Source of the DNA: Muribaculaceae bacterium
GTDB taxonomy: Bacteria > Bacteroidota > Bacteroidia > Bacteroidales > Muribaculaceae
Reading direction: 5' to 3'
Length of the DNA stretch: 64,000 bases
Assembly: GCA_011959405.1 (NCBI GenBank)
Contig: BLLX01000002.1
Coordinates: 29,768-93,767 of the forward strand
Every line of letters begins with the position of its first letter. Position 1 is the first letter of the stretch. Position numbers and translations under genes: made by a program. The notes below the pieces were generated by a model. It searched no databases. It worked only from the letters and a program-made list of their open reading frames with translations, and was not told the DNA's origin. Positions 10,550-22,000 of the stretch are shown here, in pieces.

Positions 10550-12541
10550 ATGAGCATCAGGACTTCTTTCGTTTCTCTCGCAATCGGACTCGCATCAATA
10601 TATGCGCCTGTTGACCTGTCGGCAGAAATCAACCAAAAACCTTTCACGGTGCCAGAACTAAGGCAATGGAAAGGCGGTGAAGGACGGTTTACTCCTTCAG
10701 CAGAATCCCGCATAGTATATTCCGACAAGAATCCGGAACTTGCACATGTGGCCGAACGCCTGGCTCAGGATTACACCACCATTGCCGGCACAGACCTCCG
10801 CCTGGCGCCTAATGCCAAAAGTCGCCAGGGTGACATCAGACTGCAACTTAAGCCGCAGAAGAAGTCAAATCAGGAACAATATACCCTCACTGTCGACAAA
10901 AACGGTGTTACACTTACTGCCCCGACAGCCGAAGCTCTTTACTGGGCTACACGCACCCTGCTGCAGATGACCGAAATGAGTGACGACCTATCGCTGCCTT
11001 ACGGTTCGGCGACAGACTATCCCGACTTCGCATGGCGCGGCTTCATGATTGATGCCGGACGCAAATTCATACCGATGGACTATCTCTACGACCTTGTAGA
11101 CGCAATGGCATACTACAAGATGAACAAGCTCCACATCCATCTCAACGACAACGGATTCAAATATTATTTTGACGATGACTGGGACAAAACACAGGCTGCC
11201 TTCCGCATGGAATGCGACACATATCCCGGACTCACCTCACGCGACGGATCATACACCAAACAGGAATTCCGCGATCTTGTGAAATACGCCGAAGATCGTC
11301 ATGTGGAAATCATCCCGGAAATAGACTTTCCGGCACATGCACTGGCATTCACACGTTTCATGCCCGAAATCGGCAGTACGGACGACGCTTACGGACGTGA
11401 CCATCTTGACCTGATGTCTCCGAAAACATATGAATTTCTCGACAATCTGCTCGCCGAATACCTTGGAGGAGACGACCCCGTGTTTGCCGGACCGAGTTTC
11501 CATATCGGCACTGACGAATACTCCAACCGCGACTCTGTAGTGGTGGAAAAATTCCGATACATGACCGACCGCTACATCAAATACACCGAAAAATTCGGCA
11601 AACAGCCGCTTATATGGGGATCGCTCACACATGCCAAAGGCAAACAGCCTGTCCAATCAGACAATGTGATCATGTACGGCTGGAGCAATGGATACGCCAA
11701 CCCCTCCGACATGATCGATCTCGGCTACCGCATGGTCTCCATCCCCGACGGCTACGTCTACATAGTTCCGTCTGCCGGATATTACTATGATTACCTCAAC
11801 ACAAAAATGCTGTATGACAACTGGACTCCGGCCAACATCGGCGGAACAGTGTTCGAGGGCGATAAACTGAAACAAATCGAAGGCGGAATGTTTGCCGTAT
11901 GGAATGATCACCCAAACAACGGCATAACCATAAAAGACATACATCACCGTGTCATGCACGCACTGCCCACCATGTCGGCCAAAACCTGGGACGGCAAGGA
12001 TGTGACCGTGCCTTACGACGAATTTATCAGCAAAAGCACCAGGCTTAGCGAAGCCCCAGGAGTGAACTATCTGGCTCGCTACGGTTCGGAACCCGGCACT
12101 GTGGTGATCAGCCAGCAGGTGGTGCCGGCCGGAACAACTTTGCCCATTCCGGAAATAGGCTATGACTATACTGTGGAATTTGACATCGAAGGAGCTGAGG
12201 AAACCAAAGGCACCGTATTGTTCGAAAGCCCCAACGCCACATTCTGGCTCAGCGATCCGATCACCGGCAATATGGCCTTCAGCCGCGAAGAAAAGCTGCA
12301 TCAGTTCAGGCAGAATGTGCTCCCGGGTGAAAAGCTACATGTTAAAGTAACCGGCGACAACAAAGGAACCCGACTTTATGTAAACGGAAAACTTGTCGAC
12401 GACATGAACACCCGCTGGCTCAGCTATAACGGCGGCAAAAACAAGATGGCAGAAGTCCGCACCCTCGTATTTCCTCTCGAAAAAACCGGAAAGTTCAACA
12501 GCAAGATTACCAATCTGAAAGTTACCAACTCAATCCTGTAA
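10550..12541 (+). CDS. Beta-N-acetylhexosaminidase, GH20 family
   Basis: Signal peptide; GH20 signatures DFAWRGFMIDAGRKFIPMDYLYDLVDAMAYYKMNKLHIHLNDN and FHIGTDEYS; lectin-like C-terminal domain. Confidence 0.92.
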   Translation: MSIRTSFVSLAIGLASIYAPVDLSAEINQKPFTVPELRQWKGGEGRFTPSAESRIVYSDKNPELAHVAERLAQDYTTIAGTDLRLAPNAKSRQGDIRLQLKPQKKSNQEQYTLTVDKNGVTLTAPTAEALYWATRTLLQMTEMSDDLSLPYGSATDYPDFAWRGFMIDAGRKFIPMDYLYDLVDAMAYYKMNKLHIHLNDNGFKYYFDDDWDKTQAAFRMECDTYPGLTSRDGSYTKQEFRDLVKYAEDRHVEIIPEIDFPAHALAFTRFMPEIGSTDDAYGRDHLDLMSPKTYEFLDNLLAEYLGGDDPVFAGPSFHIGTDEYSNRDSVVVEKFRYMTDRYIKYTEKFGKQPLIWGSLTHAKGKQPVQSDNVIMYGWSNGYANPSDMIDLGYRMVSIPDGYVYIVPSAGYYYDYLNTKMLYDNWTPANIGGTVFEGDKLKQIEGGMFAVWNDHPNNGITIKDIHHRVMHALPTMSAKTWDGKDVTVPYDEFISKSTRLSEAPGVNYLARYGSEPGTVVISQQVVPAGTTLPIPEIGYDYTVEFDIEGAEETKGTVLFESPNATFWLSDPITGNMAFSREEKLHQFRQNVLPGEKLHVKVTGDNKGTRLYVNGKLVDDMNTRWLSYNGGKNKMAEVRTLVFPLEKTGKFNSKITNLKVTNSIL

Positions 12542-12556
12542 TAAAGATATTTTACG

Positions 12557-12595
12557 TTTGGAGTGTGAGACCGTAAATTAGTCTCACACTCCAAA
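12557..12595. terminator. Hairpin terminator after the GH20 gene
   Basis: TTTGGAGTGTGAGAC / GTCTCACACTCCAAA, 15-bp stem followed by TTTT. Confidence 0.85.
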
Positions 12596-12597
12596 TT

Positions 12598-13947
12598 TTG
12601 CACAAAAATCGCTATTTACATACATTGACACCACAATATACACAACACAAAGCATTATTTGCCACCCTCGGATGCAAACTGAATTTCGCAGAGACCTCGA
12701 CTGTGGCACGCCTGCTTGCCGAACGGGGCGTATGCCGTGTGGCCCCAGGAGAAACACCTGACCTCTGTGTGGTCAACACTTGTTCCGTAACAGGAGAAGC
12801 CGACAAAAAATGCCGTCGTGTCATACGTTCCCTCGCAACAAAATATCCCTCGGCCGCTATCATCGTGACCGGCTGCTACGCACAGCTCAAGCCGGACGAA
12901 GTAGCGGCTATAGACGGCGTAGATCTGGTGGTCGGCGTAAACTCGAAATTGCAGATTGCCGACTATGTGGAAAACTGGCTGTGCGGACGCTCTCATCTGC
13001 ACGATGCGGCCAAAGTGACTGACGCACGTCACATACGCGATTTCATGCCGTCATGCTCCCGTGGCGACAGGACCAGATATTTCCTTAAAGTACAGGACGG
13101 TTGCAATTACTGGTGTACATACTGCACCATACCAGCCGCACGCGGTAGGTCGCGTTCAGGGATGATAGACGATATAGTCCGTCAAGCCAATGAAGTAGCG
13201 GCCGAAGGTGGACGCGAGATCGTCATAACCGGAGTCAATATCGGAGACTTCGGCGCAGGTCGCGATGACAGATTCATTGACCTATGCCGGCAACTGGACA
13301 AAGTGGACGGCATTGAGCGCTACCGCATCAGCTCCATCGAGCCTAACCTGCTCACCGATGAACTTATAGAATTCGTGGCCGGAAGCCGACGCTTCATGCC
13401 ACACTTCCACATACCGCTGCAAAGCGGATCGGACGGGGTGCTTAAACTCATGCGACGCCATTATGACACCCAGCTGTTTCGCCATAAAATCGAAACCGTA
13501 AGGACTTGTATGCCGCACGCTTTCATCGGAGTGGATCTCATAGTCGGCGCACGCGGGGAAACAGAAGAGTTGTTTAATGAATCCAGGAATTTTGTGGATT
13601 CACTCCCGGTGTCACGCCTGCATGTGTTCACATATTCTGAACGCCCGGGCACTCGGGCTCTGGAAATCCCCCACGTGGTCACCCCCGAGGAAAAGCATCA
13701 CCGCACACGGCAGATGCTTGCCATAAGCGAGCGGTTGCTGAAGGATTTCAGTCTACCTTTTGCCGGATCTGTGCGCCCGGTGCTTATCGAGCATGAAAAC
13801 CACGGACGCATGGAAGGATTCACCGACAACTATCTGCGTGTAGAATTGCCGGAAATACGGCCCGAACTGGCCAACTCCGTAGTGCCGGTGAGACTGTCGG
13901 CCATGCACGACGACGGATCCAAATTTACCGGAGAGATAACCATATGA
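12598..13947 (+). CDS. mtaB: tRNA (N6-threonylcarbamoyladenosine(37)-C2)-methylthiotransferase MtaB
   Basis: UPF0004 domain (TLGCKLNFAETS), radical SAM motif CNYWCTYCTIP. Exact start uncertain. Confidence 0.92.
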   Translation: MHKNRYLHTLTPQYTQHKALFATLGCKLNFAETSTVARLLAERGVCRVAPGETPDLCVVNTCSVTGEADKKCRRVIRSLATKYPSAAIIVTGCYAQLKPDEVAAIDGVDLVVGVNSKLQIADYVENWLCGRSHLHDAAKVTDARHIRDFMPSCSRGDRTRYFLKVQDGCNYWCTYCTIPAARGRSRSGMIDDIVRQANEVAAEGGREIVITGVNIGDFGAGRDDRFIDLCRQLDKVDGIERYRISSIEPNLLTDELIEFVAGSRRFMPHFHIPLQSGSDGVLKLMRRHYDTQLFRHKIETVRTCMPHAFIGVDLIVGARGETEELFNESRNFVDSLPVSRLHVFTYSERPGTRALEIPHVVTPEEKHHRTRQMLAISERLLKDFSLPFAGSVRPVLIEHENHGRMEGFTDNYLRVELPEIRPELANSVVPVRLSAMHDDGSKFTGEITI

Positions 13948-14951
13948 GTGCGAAAGTTTCGGTAATAATACTCAACTGGAACGGCATGGATCTTCTGAAA
14001 GAGTTCCTGCCGCGCGTACTGGACAATACCGATCCTGATATAGCGGATGTGATCGTGGCCGACAACGGAAGCACGGACGGCTCCGTCGACTATCTCAAAT
14101 GGCTTGGCGTTGCGGTCATATCGTTCGACAGAAACCATGGATTTGCCGGAGGATACAATCTGGCTCTGGAACGCGTTTCAACCCCCTACTCTGTCCTGCT
14201 GAATTCCGACGTTGCTCCGGCCCCGGGATGGATCAATCAATTGGCCGAATTCATGGACGCCCATCCCGAAGTCGGCGCCTGCCAGCCCAAAATCCTCAGC
14301 TATCACTATCCTGAAAAATTTGAATATGCAGGAGCATGCGGCGGATATATAGACCGTCATGGTTATCCGTATTGCCGCGGACGCATATTCGATACAGTGG
14401 AAGCAGATCTCGGCCAATATGACACTCCGGCCAATATTGACTGGGCGAGCGGAGCGGCTCTGATGGTGCGCACCGATCTCTACAGAGTGTGCGGCGGGCT
14501 TGACGCTGAATTTTTTGCCCATATGGAAGAGATAGACCTGTGCTGGCGCATGCGTCTTGCCGGTTGGCAGCTGGCGGCCGTGCCATCATCGGTAGTCTAC
14601 CATCTGGGCGGAGGATCTCTCCCGATGGGCAATCCGCGCAAGACCTATCTCAATTTTCGCAACAACCTGCTTTTGCTACATAAAAATCTACCGGCATCCG
14701 ACCGCAAAAAAGCATTGTTCACCCGACGTCTTCTCGACACTCTGGCATGGAGTAAATCCATGCTGACGTTCCACTGGAAAGATGCGGCGGCAATACTGCG
14801 CGCACACCGCGACTACAAAAAAATGCGCGGTGCCTACAACTCTATTAAGGCACCGGCTGACAACCTGATAGCCAATGCGCCTAATATTCTCATATCATAT
14901 TTTCTTCGCAGACGCAAGCGCTTCTCCCAAATAGCCCGAAAGCATATATGA
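13944..14951 (+). CDS. Glycosyltransferase family 2 protein
   Basis: VSVIILNWNGMDLLKEFLPRVLDNT...VIVADNGSTDGS; 4-nt overlap with mtaB. Confidence 0.93.
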   Translation: MSAKVSVIILNWNGMDLLKEFLPRVLDNTDPDIADVIVADNGSTDGSVDYLKWLGVAVISFDRNHGFAGGYNLALERVSTPYSVLLNSDVAPAPGWINQLAEFMDAHPEVGACQPKILSYHYPEKFEYAGACGGYIDRHGYPYCRGRIFDTVEADLGQYDTPANIDWASGAALMVRTDLYRVCGGLDAEFFAHMEEIDLCWRMRLAGWQLAAVPSSVVYHLGGGSLPMGNPRKTYLNFRNNLLLLHKNLPASDRKKALFTRRLLDTLAWSKSMLTFHWKDAAAILRAHRDYKKMRGAYNSIKAPADNLIANAPNILISYFLRRRKRFSQIARKHI

Positions 14952-15469
14952 GGAAATTATTTCTGATATTATATTACGGATTAGCTACACACCTTCCTGA
15001 CTCCTACACTCCTGTGGTCGGAAAGCTCAGCAACAGGCTGCGTGTGATCTGTTGCCACCACATATTCAAGCGATGCGGTGCGATTGTCACCGTGAACCGC
15101 AAGGCATATTTCGGCAACGGATCGGAAATCGAAATCGGCGATGACAGCGGCATCGGAGCAAACTGCCATCTTCCAAACGACATAAAGATAGGCGACCATG
15201 TGATGATGGCTCCGGACGTACTTATATTCAACAGAAATCATAATTATTCCGATCCGGAAATCCCCATCGGCCGCCAGGGCATGTCCGAAACACGCCCCGT
15301 GCGCATTCATAACAATGTGTGGATCGGCCAGCGGGCTATAATCAATGCCGGACGCACCATAGCCGACGGCACCGTAATCGCCGCCGGGAGCGTCGTGACC
15401 CGTGATTTTCCCGAAAACTCCATTATCGGCGGCAATCCGGCCAAACTGATCAAAAACAGAATAGACTGA
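14948..15469 (+). CDS. Acyltransferase, left-handed beta-helix (LbH/hexapeptide) family
   Basis: Hexapeptide repeats (IEIGDDSGIGANCHLPNDIKIGDHVMMAPDVLIF; IIGGNPAKLI). Confidence 0.9.
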   Translation: MRKLFLILYYGLATHLPDSYTPVVGKLSNRLRVICCHHIFKRCGAIVTVNRKAYFGNGSEIEIGDDSGIGANCHLPNDIKIGDHVMMAPDVLIFNRNHNYSDPEIPIGRQGMSETRPVRIHNNVWIGQRAIINAGRTIADGTVIAAGSVVTRDFPENSIIGGNPAKLIKNRID

Positions 15470-15473
15470 CCCC

Positions 15474-17015
15474 ATGTCCGTAACCGCCGACTCACATAAC
15501 CGCGACAACCGGCAGATAGCGCGCAACACCCTGTTTCTATACATCAGGATGCTGGCCATCATGGGAGTGACGCTCTACACCACACGAGTGGTAATGGAAG
15601 CACTCGGCATAGATGACTATGGCATATATAACGTGGTCGGCGGTCTGAGCGCATCGTTCATTTTCTTCTCATCGGCACTCACCAACGCCACTCAGCGTTT
15701 CCTGAACTTCGAACTGGGCAAAGGCAACAATGAGACATTGGGCCGCATATTCAACCTCAGCTGGGGCATATACGCAGCCATAGCCATAGCTGTTCTCATG
15801 ATCGGAGGGGCTGTTGGCACATGGTATATCAAATGCTACATGACTCTGCCTCCCGACCGCATAAATGCTGCAATAGTGACACTATGGGCCATGTTGCTGT
15901 CACTTGTCGCCACATTCATAGGTGCCGTATATGAGTCCGTGCTCATAGCCAGAGAAAACATGAAGATATACGCGTACATAGGGCTTTTTGATGCAGGAGC
16001 GAAACTCGCCGTCGCATTCATCATTCTGTATTCTCCGGACCAAAGGCTCATATTGTACTCGATACTGCTCGCCTTGGCGCAGATAATATCCAAGGCTATA
16101 TTAATAGCATATTGCCGGAAGCACTATTCCGAGACAGCGTTTCGTCCATACTGGAATGCCGATCTGTTTCGCAGGATGTTCGCATTTGCCGGCTGGAATA
16201 TACTCGGATCAGGAGTGTGGTCGCTCAACGAACAGGGCGTGACTCTACTTGTAAATCATTTTTTCGGTCTGGCAGTCAACGCAGCCCGTGGCATCACATG
16301 GCAAGTCACCGCAGCCATCAATAACTTTGCCATAAACTTCTTCACGGCCATAAGGCCGCAGATCATCAAAAGCTATGCCTGCGGCGAAATATCACGCTAC
16401 ACCGATCTGGTATATTCCGGCACACGATACTCCGCGTTTCTGACATGGGCCATATGCCTGCCGATCATACTGCGCACACAATCAATACTGTCTATATGGT
16501 TGGTAGATGTTCCGACCAGCACATCGCTTTTCGTACAGTGGGCACTGGTATATACTCTTGTCAACACGCTCACCAATCCACTGTGGAGCGGAGTTCAGGC
16601 CGTGGGCAGACTGCGTGCCACAATCCTGTACGGCAGCACATTCTTCATGCTCGCGTTTCCGCTGAGCTGGCTGCTGATCATCTACGGATTTCCGGCCGTG
16701 GTCACGTATCAGGTGCTCACTATAGTGCGTATAGGATATATAATCATAAGTTTCCACATTCTTAAACAATATGTGACCGACTTCACATGGAAAAGCTATG
16801 TCATCCGCGCTATTTGGCCGTCCATGGCAGTGTGCGGCCTGTCGTTCATCGTCATGTATCCGGTCAGTTTGTGGATTCCGGACAATTTTATAGGTCTTGT
16901 GGCCGTTACAATGATAAGCGTTACCTTGACAGCCGCGATCATTTTTGTTGTCGGCCTGAATCATGGCGAGCGCTCTCTGATAACAGAAAAAATCGTCCGC
17001 AGGCATCAACGATGA
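15474..17015 (+). CDS. Polysaccharide flippase / oligosaccharide transporter (MATE/Wzx-like)
   Basis: 513 aa multi-TM: RNTLFLYIRMLAIMGVTLYTTRVVMEALGIDDYGIYNVVGG. Confidence 0.88.
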   Translation: MSVTADSHNRDNRQIARNTLFLYIRMLAIMGVTLYTTRVVMEALGIDDYGIYNVVGGLSASFIFFSSALTNATQRFLNFELGKGNNETLGRIFNLSWGIYAAIAIAVLMIGGAVGTWYIKCYMTLPPDRINAAIVTLWAMLLSLVATFIGAVYESVLIARENMKIYAYIGLFDAGAKLAVAFIILYSPDQRLILYSILLALAQIISKAILIAYCRKHYSETAFRPYWNADLFRRMFAFAGWNILGSGVWSLNEQGVTLLVNHFFGLAVNAARGITWQVTAAINNFAINFFTAIRPQIIKSYACGEISRYTDLVYSGTRYSAFLTWAICLPIILRTQSILSIWLVDVPTSTSLFVQWALVYTLVNTLTNPLWSGVQAVGRLRATILYGSTFFMLAFPLSWLLIIYGFPAVVTYQVLTIVRIGYIIISFHILKQYVTDFTWKSYVIRAIWPSMAVCGLSFIVMYPVSLWIPDNFIGLVAVTMISVTLTAAIIFVVGLNHGERSLITEKIVRRHQR

Positions 17016-17899
17016 AATTCCGTCACATAAAAGAATATTACCGTAGCCATTCGATCGGCCCGATATTGCGCCAGATCGACAAGCATTACGGACTCGGACG
17101 TATTGAAGAGATACTTTCGGGCCGATGGATCAATCCATTCGCCACTTTGTGGCTAAACTTCCGATGCTTCCCGGCCGAGCAGGCATGGAAACTGCCGGTA
17201 TGGGTGTTCGGATGCCCCAAGTTCACAAACCTGAGCGGCACCATGAAAATTGCCCGCGGGCATGTCAAATCAGGCATGATACGTTTCAACGCCGGACGCA
17301 TCGGCGCTCCCGAACGCATAGCCGGCGACACTGAACTGTATCTGTGCGGCGATATTCTGTTTCACGGATCCTGCACTATATGCTCGGCGTCGAAAATAAG
17401 CGTCATGACGGATGCCAGGCTCTCTTTCGGCAACAAGACGATCATCTGCGAGCAGGTCAATGTGGGCTGCTTCGGCAGCATCACATTGGAGGACGAAGTG
17501 AGAATCACCCACCGGTCCCAGATATTCGATTCAAACTATCACTATATAGCAGACCTCGGCACCGGACTGATCCCAGATTATATCAGTTCGGTAAGGATAG
17601 GCCGCGGATGCTGGATATGCAACTCGTCTTCAATAGGTCCCGGCACTGTTTTGCCACCATTCACCATAGTAGGCAGCCACAGCATTGTCGGCCGCGACTA
17701 CTCGTCAATCATACCCGAAAATTCCCTTATCGGAGGTGCTCCGGCCAAGCTGTTGCGCTCAGGTATCCGACGAGTCAACAACCTTGAAATCATAGCAGCC
17801 GCACAGGAATATTACCGCGACCATTCCGGCGCGCCATACCCCATCCCGGCCGATGTAACTGCCGACGATATTTCCGCCTACGAAGGCTATAAGGACTGA
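17012..17899 (+). CDS. Acyltransferase, LbH/hexapeptide family
   Basis: Hexapeptide-type C-terminal half (SLIGGAPAKLLRSGIRR). ATG at 17012 overlaps the flippase stop by 4 nt; the track ORF start at 16787 is too far upstream. Confidence 0.85.
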   Translation: MKFRHIKEYYRSHSIGPILRQIDKHYGLGRIEEILSGRWINPFATLWLNFRCFPAEQAWKLPVWVFGCPKFTNLSGTMKIARGHVKSGMIRFNAGRIGAPERIAGDTELYLCGDILFHGSCTICSASKISVMTDARLSFGNKTIICEQVNVGCFGSITLEDEVRITHRSQIFDSNYHYIADLGTGLIPDYISSVRIGRGCWICNSSSIGPGTVLPPFTIVGSHSIVGRDYSSIIPENSLIGGAPAKLLRSGIRRVNNLEIIAAAQEYYRDHSGAPYPIPADVTADDISAYEGYKD

Positions 17900-19083
17900 A
17901 CCAGCGGCGACTGCATCACATTGGCCGGCGGACGTCCGGCAGCAAGTTCATCACGCATGAAGTCCATGTAGGGAGCCACATGTTCAAAAAATCGCCGGTA
18001 ACCTTCACACAGATAATTAACCCCGCCTGGAGCTATACGGTTTTTCGGGCACTCACCATGGCAGGCAAACAGCCACCGACAGCCGCGGCACTTGTCGGGC
18101 AACGACGTGTGCTTGGCCGCACCAAAAGCCAGCTGACGTTCGCTTCCCATCATTTCTATAAAAGTGTTCTCCCTGATATTTCCAAGACGATATTCAGGAA
18201 ATACGAAATGGTCACAGCAGTAGACGGTGCCGTCATACTCCATCACTCCTGCGTGTCCGCACTCCTTTGCAAGAGAGCACACTCCGGGAGTCACGCCGCA
18301 CCAGTTGGCCAGCGTGGCGTCAAAAATCTGGATAAAGACCTTACCGACATCATGCCTGACCCAACGGTCAAACAGACGGCACAAAAACTCGCCCCACTGC
18401 TCCGGAGAAACAGAAAAATCAGCCAGATCGCCTGATTCAAGGTCCGAAGCAATGTCTCCTGACGGTGTCAGACGCTCCACAATCGGAGCGAACTGAATGA
18501 AATTACAGTCGATCGAGCGAAAGAAATCATAGAACTCCTCCGGATAATCAGCATTGTAGTCATTGACTACCGCCATGGCATTCCAGTCAACGCCATAAGC
18601 ATTGAGCATGTGCACGGCTTTCATCACTTTCAGAAACGACAGCTGACCGCCGCGGTTACGGCGATACTCGTCGTGAAACCGCTGCGGTCCGTCGATTGAA
18701 AGTCCTACAAGCCATCTGTTTTCACGCAGAAACCGACACCACTCTTCAGTGAGCAGGGTGCCGTTGGTTTGAAGGCAGTTAAGCACACTGCGCCCTCCGC
18801 CATACTTTTTCTGCAACTCCATCGCTTTTTTATAAAAAGACAACGGACGCAACAGAGTTTCCCCGCCATGCCACGTGAACAAGACCTCACCCTCTGTCTG
18901 CGCTTCAAAATAACGTTTCACAAACAGATCCAGCATTTCGTCCGACATATTATAACGCGAGTCGTCGGGATTATAAAAACGCTGTTTGTCGAGATAATAG
19001 CAATAGCTGCAGGCCATATTGCATGCAGAGCCTGCGGGCTTGGCCATCACATACAGCGGACGGGAAAACGGTGATTTCATCAT
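17887..19083 (-). CDS. Radical SAM/SPASM protein, anaerobic sulfatase maturase (anSME) type
   Basis: CNMACSYCYYLDKQ cluster motif, TWHGGETLLRPLSFYKKAM, C-terminal SPASM-type cysteines (CGHAGVMEYDGTVYCCDHFVFPEYRLGN, CRGCRWLFACHGECPKNR). Confidence 0.9.
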   Translation of the reverse strand: MMKSPFSRPLYVMAKPAGSACNMACSYCYYLDKQRFYNPDDSRYNMSDEMLDLFVKRYFEAQTEGEVLFTWHGGETLLRPLSFYKKAMELQKKYGGGRSVLNCLQTNGTLLTEEWCRFLRENRWLVGLSIDGPQRFHDEYRRNRGGQLSFLKVMKAVHMLNAYGVDWNAMAVVNDYNADYPEEFYDFFRSIDCNFIQFAPIVERLTPSGDIASDLESGDLADFSVSPEQWGEFLCRLFDRWVRHDVGKVFIQIFDATLANWCGVTPGVCSLAKECGHAGVMEYDGTVYCCDHFVFPEYRLGNIRENTFIEMMGSERQLAFGAAKHTSLPDKCRGCRWLFACHGECPKNRIAPGGVNYLCEGYRRFFEHVAPYMDFMRDELAAGRPPANVMQSPLVQSL

Positions 19084-22000
19084 TGTTTCTTCTTCGAATC
19101 AAGTTGTTTAAGCAGATGCCGTGTGGCGCCGATCAACTGGGCATCCTCGCCACGGAGCACTTCCTCAGGTTTATTGTAGATGACCACGTCCGGATTGAGC
19201 TGCTGGTTTTCCAGAACATTGCCGTTAACATCCAGCGACGTGACCTGCGGAATGCCGAATATGATCGAAGGATCGATCTGACTCTCCCACCACACGGCGG
19301 TCATGGTGCCTGGCACCGGCGCTCCGACCACGTCGCCAAGTCCGAGGGTCTGATAAGTGTAAGGCGTGCCGTGCGCATCACTGTAGTTACTTTCATTGAC
19401 GAGCATCACGGACGGCTTGGTCCACTGTGTAAAAGGCTCACTGCCGATATACTGGCCGCGTGGCGAAAAGCGCACATACTCGCGTCCACCAAGCAACAGC
19501 GCTATATCATTGTGAAGCCATCCGCCGCCGTTGTAACGGGTGTCCACCACCACGGCCTCACGGTTGCGATATTTTCCAAGCAATTCCGAAAAAACACGCC
19601 GATAACTTGGAGAATCCATCCCTTCTACATGAACATAAGCCACACGCCCTCCGCTGACGCTGTCTACAACCGCCTGATTGCGCTCCACCCAGCGCTGATA
19701 CAGCAGATCTGACTGGGCTCCGTTGCTTATCGGCTTCACCTCAACGGATTCTGTCTTGCCTGAATCAGCACGACGCACGGTCAGACGCACACGCCGTCCG
19801 GCCAGCCCCTCCATAAGCGGGAAATAGTCCTGACCGGCTGCAATAGTCTTGCCGTCCACGGCCAGAATCACATCGCCGGGTTTTACAGATGCTTTCTTTG
19901 TGTCGAGTGGACCTCGCTTGATCACCTCTGCCACTTTCAGCCCGTCGCCGGCATAGTCTTCATCATAGAAAGCGCCAAGCACTGCTACCTGCTGAGACGC
20001 ACCCGGACCATAATAGCTGCTGCCGGTGTGTGACGCATTGAGTTCTCCAAGAATCTCACTCAACAATTCAGAAAAATCATAATTGTTGGTGATATGCGGA
20101 AGGAACCGGCGGTATGCTTCGCCATACATGCTCCAGTCTACACCATGCAGGTCTGCATCATAAAATTTATCTTTAACCTGTTGCCATACGTGATTGAACA
20201 TATACTCGCGTTCGGCAAACGGCCGATATTCCTGACGTGCTTCAAAATCCACATTTTCCACCGCACCGGATTCCGGATTGATCTTCTTTATACCGCTGCC
20301 GAGCATATAAAGGTCGTCGGCTTTGTCAGCCCATGACAGACCTCCGTAACCCACAGCTTTGGCCAGTATTTTCGTATCTCCTTTTTTCAGGTCAGTGACC
20401 CACAGGTCACCTGTTCCTTCAAACGATGTGATATAAAACAGTTTATCACCCTTCTTTGACAATGCAAAATCTCCGATCCTGGACGAATTACCCGACAAAC
20501 GCTTCACACGATACCGTGCATTGTCAAGGTCAAATTCCAACGGTTTGGTTTCTTCGGCTTTTTTATCCTTGTCACCGTCTTTTTTCTTTTTATTCTTCTT
20601 GCTTTCATTCTCGGACTTGGCCTTTTCATCCTCAGCGTCTTTCTTTTCCTTTTCTTCAAGCAGCGCCAGTTCCTCTTCGTCCATCATGAACTTATCATAA
20701 GCCTCGCCATCAAAAAACATAATGTAGACATCACTCTGAGAGCCCCAGCTACCATGACTGCGCATACCGTTACGGTCGCTGTCCCATATCATGGCCTTTC
20801 CGCCAAGCACCCATTTTGCATTGCCATCGGAATACCCGCTCTGAGTCAGATCATGCACCTCACTGCCGTCTGACTTGACCAGAGCGACATCCTTGTTGTT
20901 CCAACCTCCCTCTCCTATATAATCGACAAGGAACCAGCGGCTGTCGGGACTCCATTCAAACGACACATCTCCATCCGTATAGGAATAATTATATTTGCCG
21001 TCAAGAGCCGTGCGTACCTTTTTATCTTTTAGATTTATCACACGAAGAGTGGTACGGTTTTCCAAAAACGCCACTTCCTTTCCATCAGGAGAAAAAGCGG
21101 GCTGAAAAGCGGGCTTATCACTCCTGTACAACGGAGTTTCGGTTATCTCCGTGGCGTATGTGAATTTCTTTTCTTCAGAATTTGCGATCGTCGCGGTGTA
21201 GAGTTGCCATATTCCGTCGCGCTCGCCGTCATAGACCAGAGTACGCCCGTCTGACGAAAAGTCTACCGTTCGTTCCTGCTCCGGAGTGTTGGTTATACGG
21301 CGAGTGGTGCCATATTTAGTGGACGTGACATAAACGTTGCCGTGCACTACAAAAGCGACTTCGTCGCCATCCGGGCTTACGGCCATGGACCCCGCTCCGC
21401 TCCGACGTGTAATTTTCTGAAGCTGACGCGTATAATCATCAGTCACGATCTCCACATGCAACTTATCCGGTTCCGTTGCACCGGGAGACAGTGTATAGAT
21501 CTCACCATCCCAGCTGAATGCCAGAATGCCATCGGTCGATGCCGACAGAGAGCGCACAGGATGATCCTTGAAATGAGTCAGTTGAGTATCTTTTCCATCC
21601 GCAAGATTCCGACGGTAGACGTTAAGTGTATTGTCAGATCGCTCTGAAAGATAATAAAAACTCTGGCCGCCGGCATCCCATACGGGATTCAGATCATTGC
21701 CTCCAAAATCAGTCAGGCGCGTATATTTCCCGTCACTTACCATCCACACATCGGCCGTGCCAGATGATCGCTCATGTTTACGCATAAGATTCTCATAACC
21801 CTTGCGGTCCTGATAAAGCACGCGTCCGTCCGCTGCCACACTCATGGCGGTGGCCGGAATAGAAGAATACAGTACCGGACGCGATGATCCGTCCACGTTC
21901 ACCACATACACCTGACTTTGAAAATTACCCTGTGCGGCATGGCGTGCAGGTTGGAGCGAAGCGCTGAACAGCAGTCGGTCATTGCCCATGAACGCCAGAG

